64,000 nucleotides of DNA, taken from contig NC_083345.1 of assembly GCF_019175385.1 (NCBI RefSeq), positions 10,393,205 to 10,457,204 of the forward strand, written 5' to 3'. Below the pieces are notes generated by a model. It searched no databases. It saw nothing but the letters and a program-made list of their open reading frames with translations, and had not been told where the DNA came from. Source of the stretch: Lycium barbarum (Eukaryota; Streptophyta; Magnoliopsida; Solanales; Solanaceae). The translations under genes were made by a program, and so were the position numbers. Positions 60,566 through 64,000 of this stretch are shown here, one piece after another (the stretch's first letter is position 1; every line of letters starts with the position of its first letter).

Positions 60566-61276
60566 ACTATTTTACTTATTTTACTCTCCTTTCCATTTTC
60601 TAATTATTATTTCTTTAGATTTATAGAATATATTACTTTATATTTTCATTTCGGAATTAAAATTTGATGATTTACCATATAACATATATCTTTCTAATTT
60701 TGATTTCTTCTGTAACAATTCCTTTTATCTATAATAGTTAATATAAAAAATTATAATGTAACTAATTTACCCCTTATTAACATATTTTTTAATTAATTTA
60801 ACAAAAATATTTTATTAGTTTTGCTTTTAAAAAAAAATCGAATATATACGACAGTGGTTCTTATGTTTGGATCTGAACAGTTAGTTAATTGAGATGTCTA
60901 TCAACCTATCGATATACATATAAGATATTAAAGGATTTAAAAGAAAAAATCTAGAATCAATATATTAATTTTTCCTCATATTCTTACTAATTTTTTTTTC
61001 CACATTAATGAACAACTTTCATTATCATGATAATGAGAAAAAAAATCCGACTCTTTCCATCTCAAAGACTTAATTCCATCATATGTTTTTAATTTTTAAA
61101 CTCCATTTTTTAATTATAACTAAAGTGATGGTACATAAAATACATTTTGTATATGTTGCTATATATAATAACTAGAATATTTTTAAAAGTTATTTACAAA
61201 ATACAAATCTTAAAGACTAGCTAATTAAAGTAATAAACATGTTCGGCCAGTGCATCGCACGGGCATAAATTGCTAG
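60566..61276. other. AT-rich DNA ending in a Helitron 3' terminus
   Basis: The end gccagtgcatcgcacgggc plus ATAAATTGCTAGT (CTAG 61273-61276) has the short hairpin (GTGC/GCAC) and CTAG of a Helitron. The 5' end was not located. No gene. Confidence 0.5.
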
Positions 61277-61304
61277 TCTTTTTAATATTTAGTAAATTAT
61301 TATT

Positions 61305-61646
61305 TGTTGACATTTGTCCTTCAAATTAGTGGTCTTTAATTTTTGGCCTTCATTTAATATCATGAGGTTTGAGGTTCGAATTTCGAATCAGTAAAAATAA
61401 AATAAAATCGTAAGCTAGAGTTTCGTAGCAAAGTTAAGCCTATTAGGGCCAAAATTATGCCTCAGGAAGAGTTTTGAATGCAAAACTCTGTCTTGCGAAT
61501 TTCCTTTTTTTTTTTTTTTTTTTTGTGTTTTACTGAGCTGGAGTTCGAACCAGAACATCGAGGTATTAGGTGAAGGATAAAAATTAAAGACCACCAATTT
61601 GAGGGCCAAAAATTAAAGACTAGTGCCTTCCAGTGCAATCCGCACA
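61305..61646. mobile_element. B-box-bearing foldback (member 4)
   Basis: Arms share gtggtctttaatttttggcc (left) and its inverse. B-box-like GGTTCGAATTT at 61373 and GTTCGAACC at about 61543-61551. Right end caatccgcac. Core has gcctattagggcc and a 20+ base T run. Confidence 0.7.
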
Positions 61647-61831
61647 AAAAAAAAAAAAGAATTATGTGCCTAAATCTAATACAGACTAACAACATAATTT
61701 AAGGAATTTTTACTCATTGTAACTTCTTTTAAGACCTAATTATTAATATTAACTACCCTTTTATTTAATTATATTTAGTAGCTAATTAACTTTTCTAAAT
61801 TACAATTGGTAGCTATATCAAAAATACATAC

Positions 61832-61833
<2 letters not shown>

Positions 61834-61868
<35 letters not shown>
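61834..61868. repeat. (AT)n microsatellite
   Basis: About 17 AT dinucleotides upstream of the captured gene fragment. Confidence 0.9.
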
Positions 61869-61869
<1 letters not shown>

Positions 61870-62056
61870 TTCTTTTTTTTCAATTACTACCCATTTCAGA
61901 TTTTTTATTTCTCAAAACCCTAAAAAATCTCTCTCATCATCCAAACAGAGTGTTAGTTAAACCTCGTCCTCTCATCATCTCTTCTCTGCAAAACTCAACC
62001 TCTAGGGTTTAAACCCAGTCATTTCCACTTTCACCTAGAACCTCACTGCCATCACC

Positions 62057-62476
62057 ATGGCACTCTATGCCTTACTCCTCCGCTCTTTCCGCCGTTCTTC
62101 CTCCATCACCCAAACCATAACAACATCCCCCCTTCACCCTCATCCACTGCCAAACCCTAACTTCCATCTCCCTCACCGCTCATTCGCTTTCTTCTCCGCC
62201 GAAGAAGCCGCCACCAAACGCCGCCGTCGCAAATGCCGCCTCCGTATCGAACCACCAATCAACTCTCTCCGTCGTGACCCCCTCCCTAGAGGCCCCCTTT
62301 CCCCTGACGACCCCCGATTCTGTCTCCCCGATACCACGTCAGCATTAGTGGGCCCACGTCTTAACCTTCACAACCGTGTTCAATCACTAATCCGTGCTCT
62401 TTGGATGGCACTGATTTTGGATGGCACTGATTTTGAGATGGCGGCGGAGAAGATGACATGGAGGTGGAGAGATTAG
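62057..62476 (+). pseudogene. 5' fragment of a GRP23-like mitochondrial PPR gene
   Basis: The ATG at 62057 sits in a leader-like context. The frame encodes a probable mitochondrial targeting sequence (MALYALLLRSFRRSSS) and then RSFAFFSAEEAATKRRRRK, CRLRIEPPINSLRRDP and LPDTTSALVGPRLNLHNRVQ. These strings match the N-terminal region of the Arabidopsis GRP23-type PPR protein as I recall it (AEERRRRKRRLRIEPP type; SALVGxRLNLHNRVQSLIRA). Homology ends at SLIRA (about 62399), before any PPR repeat; the frame continues through 25 unrelated residues to a stop at 62476. It is a truncated copy, probably transposon-captured, and could still be transcribed as a chimera. Confidence 0.75.
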
Positions 62477-62535
62477 GGTTTTGGTGGTGGTGGAGAGATT
62501 AGGGTTTTTGCTGGTGGTGGTGTCTCAGATCCGGC
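62400..62535 (-). pseudogene. Possible second captured gene 5' end, opposite strand
   Basis: Read on the minus strand, two aaaaccctaatctctcc leader-like repeats precede ATGTCATCTTCTCCGCCG (ATG at 62459-62457, MSSSPPPSQNQCHP). This is typical of a plant 5' UTR and N-terminus, but too short to identify. A 16-base unit (ttggatggcactgatt) is duplicated at the junction with the GRP23-like piece. Confidence 0.35.
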
Positions 62536-63261
62536 CGTGTGTATTTTTTGTTTTTTTTGTGTGTATTTATTAAAAGTCAAATACAAATACATTCAAAAAA
62601 TCTACATCTCATAAATACACTATTTTTTAATGTATTTGTGTTTGTATTTTTTGAGTGTATTTTGTTAAAAGCCAAACACACTGTTTTTAAATGTATTTAT
62701 CATGTATTTGAATTTTTTTTGTCTTGTATATGAATGTATTTGTTGAAATCCATTCAAATACATGAAAATTTGAATGTATTTGACTTCATATGTAGTTGGA
62801 ATACACACAATGTATTTGAAATACATCAAAGAAATACATAAAAAAAGCCACTGAAATACATCAAAAATAAAATAAAAAATCACTAAAATACATCAAAAAA
62901 AAAATCACTAAAATGCATAAAAAAAAAAAAGACACGGAAATAGATTATAGCAAAAAAAATCACTGAAATATATCAAAGCAAAAAAAAAGAAGAAAAGATC
63001 ACTATGTATTTGAAAACAAATAAATATACTTGTTAAAATACATATGTTCATTAAATAGTAGCTATAGTTGGTAATATTGAAAAGGTAGTTAGTTACTAGA
63101 GGTAAGAACCTACTAAAGGGTAGCTATTCCTGTAAGTTTACCATAATTTAATGACATAGAATCAGCTCATTCGTGCAAATCATCCCATGATAGTTTGGGC
63201 CTAAAAGTTTAACTGGACTTAGCAAACTTCTTGAGGATTTTTCGACTTAATGAACTTTTTT

Positions 63262-63585
63262 TTTTTTTTTTGCGCGGATTGACCTTCATTTGGGGTGGTT
63301 TTTAATTTTTGTCCTTCAAATTAGTGGTCTTTAAATTTTGTCCTTCGCCTAATATCTCGAGATTGTGGGTTCAGATTCCAGCTCAGTAAAAAAAAAAATC
63401 ACAGCAAGCCAGAATTTTGCAAATCTAGCCATGTAAGGCAGAATTTGCATGGGCAGAATTCTGCCTTAAGGGTCAAAGTCCGCCTTCTAAAATTTTTTTT
63501 AGCGAAGGCCAAAAGTTAAAGACCACCAATTTGAGGGACAAAAATTAAAGACCACCCCTAGCGGAGGACAATCCAGCAAATTGCC
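63262..63585. mobile_element. B-box-type foldback (member 5)
   Basis: Left end tgcgcggattgaccttcatt, right end gaggacaatccagca (inverted). Arms share ggtctttaaattttgtcctt. Left arm has GGGTTCAGATTCC near the expected B-box place (63368-63380). Core: agaattctgccttaagg-type palindromes. No ORF. Confidence 0.65.
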
Positions 63586-64000
63586 CCTTAATAAATTGAT
63601 TGGGCTTTTCTGTGCGATTGATCCAGATTGAACTTTTCATCCCTTGTGTAATCCATTGAAGACCGGATTTGGAGTACAATTTTCTGGTATTTAGATCCGT
63701 TCGTAGTTGCAATAAGTTTTCTTTTTTGTTTCGAGATTGGCACGCATTGATACGTGAATACGATGGGATACGACCGCCCGTAATGGCTTTCCGTTGGTAT
63801 GTAGTTGGATCGATGCATAGATGTGATAGATTCATTAGGTAAAGGAAGATTGAAAGAGGAACAACGGACTGCACTGTTTTTTCGTTTCAATTATCTTCAA
63901 AGGATATGATTATTTTTATCATGGTAAAATGTGGGAGCGTATCCGCTCCAGTGAATTACCGTCCAGTAATGTTCGATGCACTCTTTGGTTCATGACAACT
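63586..64000. other. Unidentified end of window
   Basis: Base composition is less AT-biased than the surroundings. The minus strand has two overlapping open frames (63890-63588 and 63874-63545), and a plus frame reads EDRIWSTIFWYLDPFVVAIS, hydrophobic. A small inverted repeat GGAGCG-TATC-CGCTCC is at about 63932-63947. I do not recognise it; it may be organelle-derived or the start of a gene outside the window. Confidence 0.3.

Larger units (their letters stand above)
61702..63141. mobile_element. Pack-MULE-like element carrying gene fragments
   Basis: A 9-bp string CATAATTTA lies on both sides (61693-61701, 63142-63150). Subterminal sequences are inverted and about 75% alike over some 43 bp (left tagtagctaattaacttttc near 61767; right, inverted, tagtaactaactaccttttc). 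Inside are a GRP23-like 5' gene piece (62000-62399), a second 5'-gene-like piece in the opposite direction (62535-62400) and repeats of tgtatttgaatgtattt (62540-63060). Exact termini are uncertain. Confidence 0.55.

Noticed and set aside
62539..62883. Phe/Tyr-rich ORFs on both strands
   Set aside because: Translations of the tgtatttgaatgtattt repeat region.

Overview
This window looks like a nuclear segment from a repeat-rich flowering plant. The evidence is spliced plant gene families (SUVH2/9, AWPM-19/PM19, trihelix, GRAS, PPR), AT-rich intergenic DNA and densely nested plant transposons. The family Solanaceae is an inference, from SINEs with a TTG-type tail and from MITE types common there; I cannot name the species. 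About 5 kb of 64 kb appears to be functional gene.

Layout. 1-1468 (minus): 5' two exons of a SUVH2/SUVH9-type methyl-DNA reader, cut by the window edge. About 2235-21255: a head-to-tail duplication of a gene-free segment (copy A about 2235-11385, copy B about 11840-21255, roughly 10% diverged), with a third partial copy near 21300-21910. Each copy has its own insertions, so the other copy often serves as the empty site: A has a Mutator-like foldback, an LTR element with a gag remnant and a small hAT-like MITE; B has a Tourist MITE, a SINE, a Helitron and a solo LTR. 23560-26600: a minisatellite whose units carry GATACC/GGTATC dyads, interrupted by a TIR element. 27430-27970: another AT-rich minisatellite. 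29051-32970: a Russian-doll nest (MITE, hAT-like element, Stowaway, Gypsy-type solo LTR). 33742-37174: intact three-exon AWPM-19/PM19-like membrane protein gene. 38705-41492: PIF/Tourist-like and foldback elements. 41500-44223: gene debris (unidentified exon-like DNA split by a SINE, a PPR fragment, a spliced fragment of ribosomal protein L23/uL14). 44857-45903: intact trihelix (Myb/SANT-like) gene with two upstream ORFs in its leader. 46720-49050: L1-type LINE 3' portion and a GRAS pseudogene. 50385-52366: a tandem array of about 0.43-kb units made of nested palindromes. 53444-58015: a complete but decayed Copia element. 58300-64000: Helitron ends, Stowaway MITEs, foldbacks and a Pack-MULE-like element that carries the 5' end of a GRP23-like PPR gene.

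The genes do not form a pathway. SUVH2/9 proteins act in RNA-directed DNA methylation, which silences the kind of repeats that fill this window; that is context, not evidence of local regulation. The most unusual signals are: the foldback family whose arms carry a tRNA B-box-like motif (at least five relatives here), the palindromic array that appears to have grown from a member of that family, the gene-capturing MULE-like element, and the tandem segmental duplication with its reciprocal empty sites.
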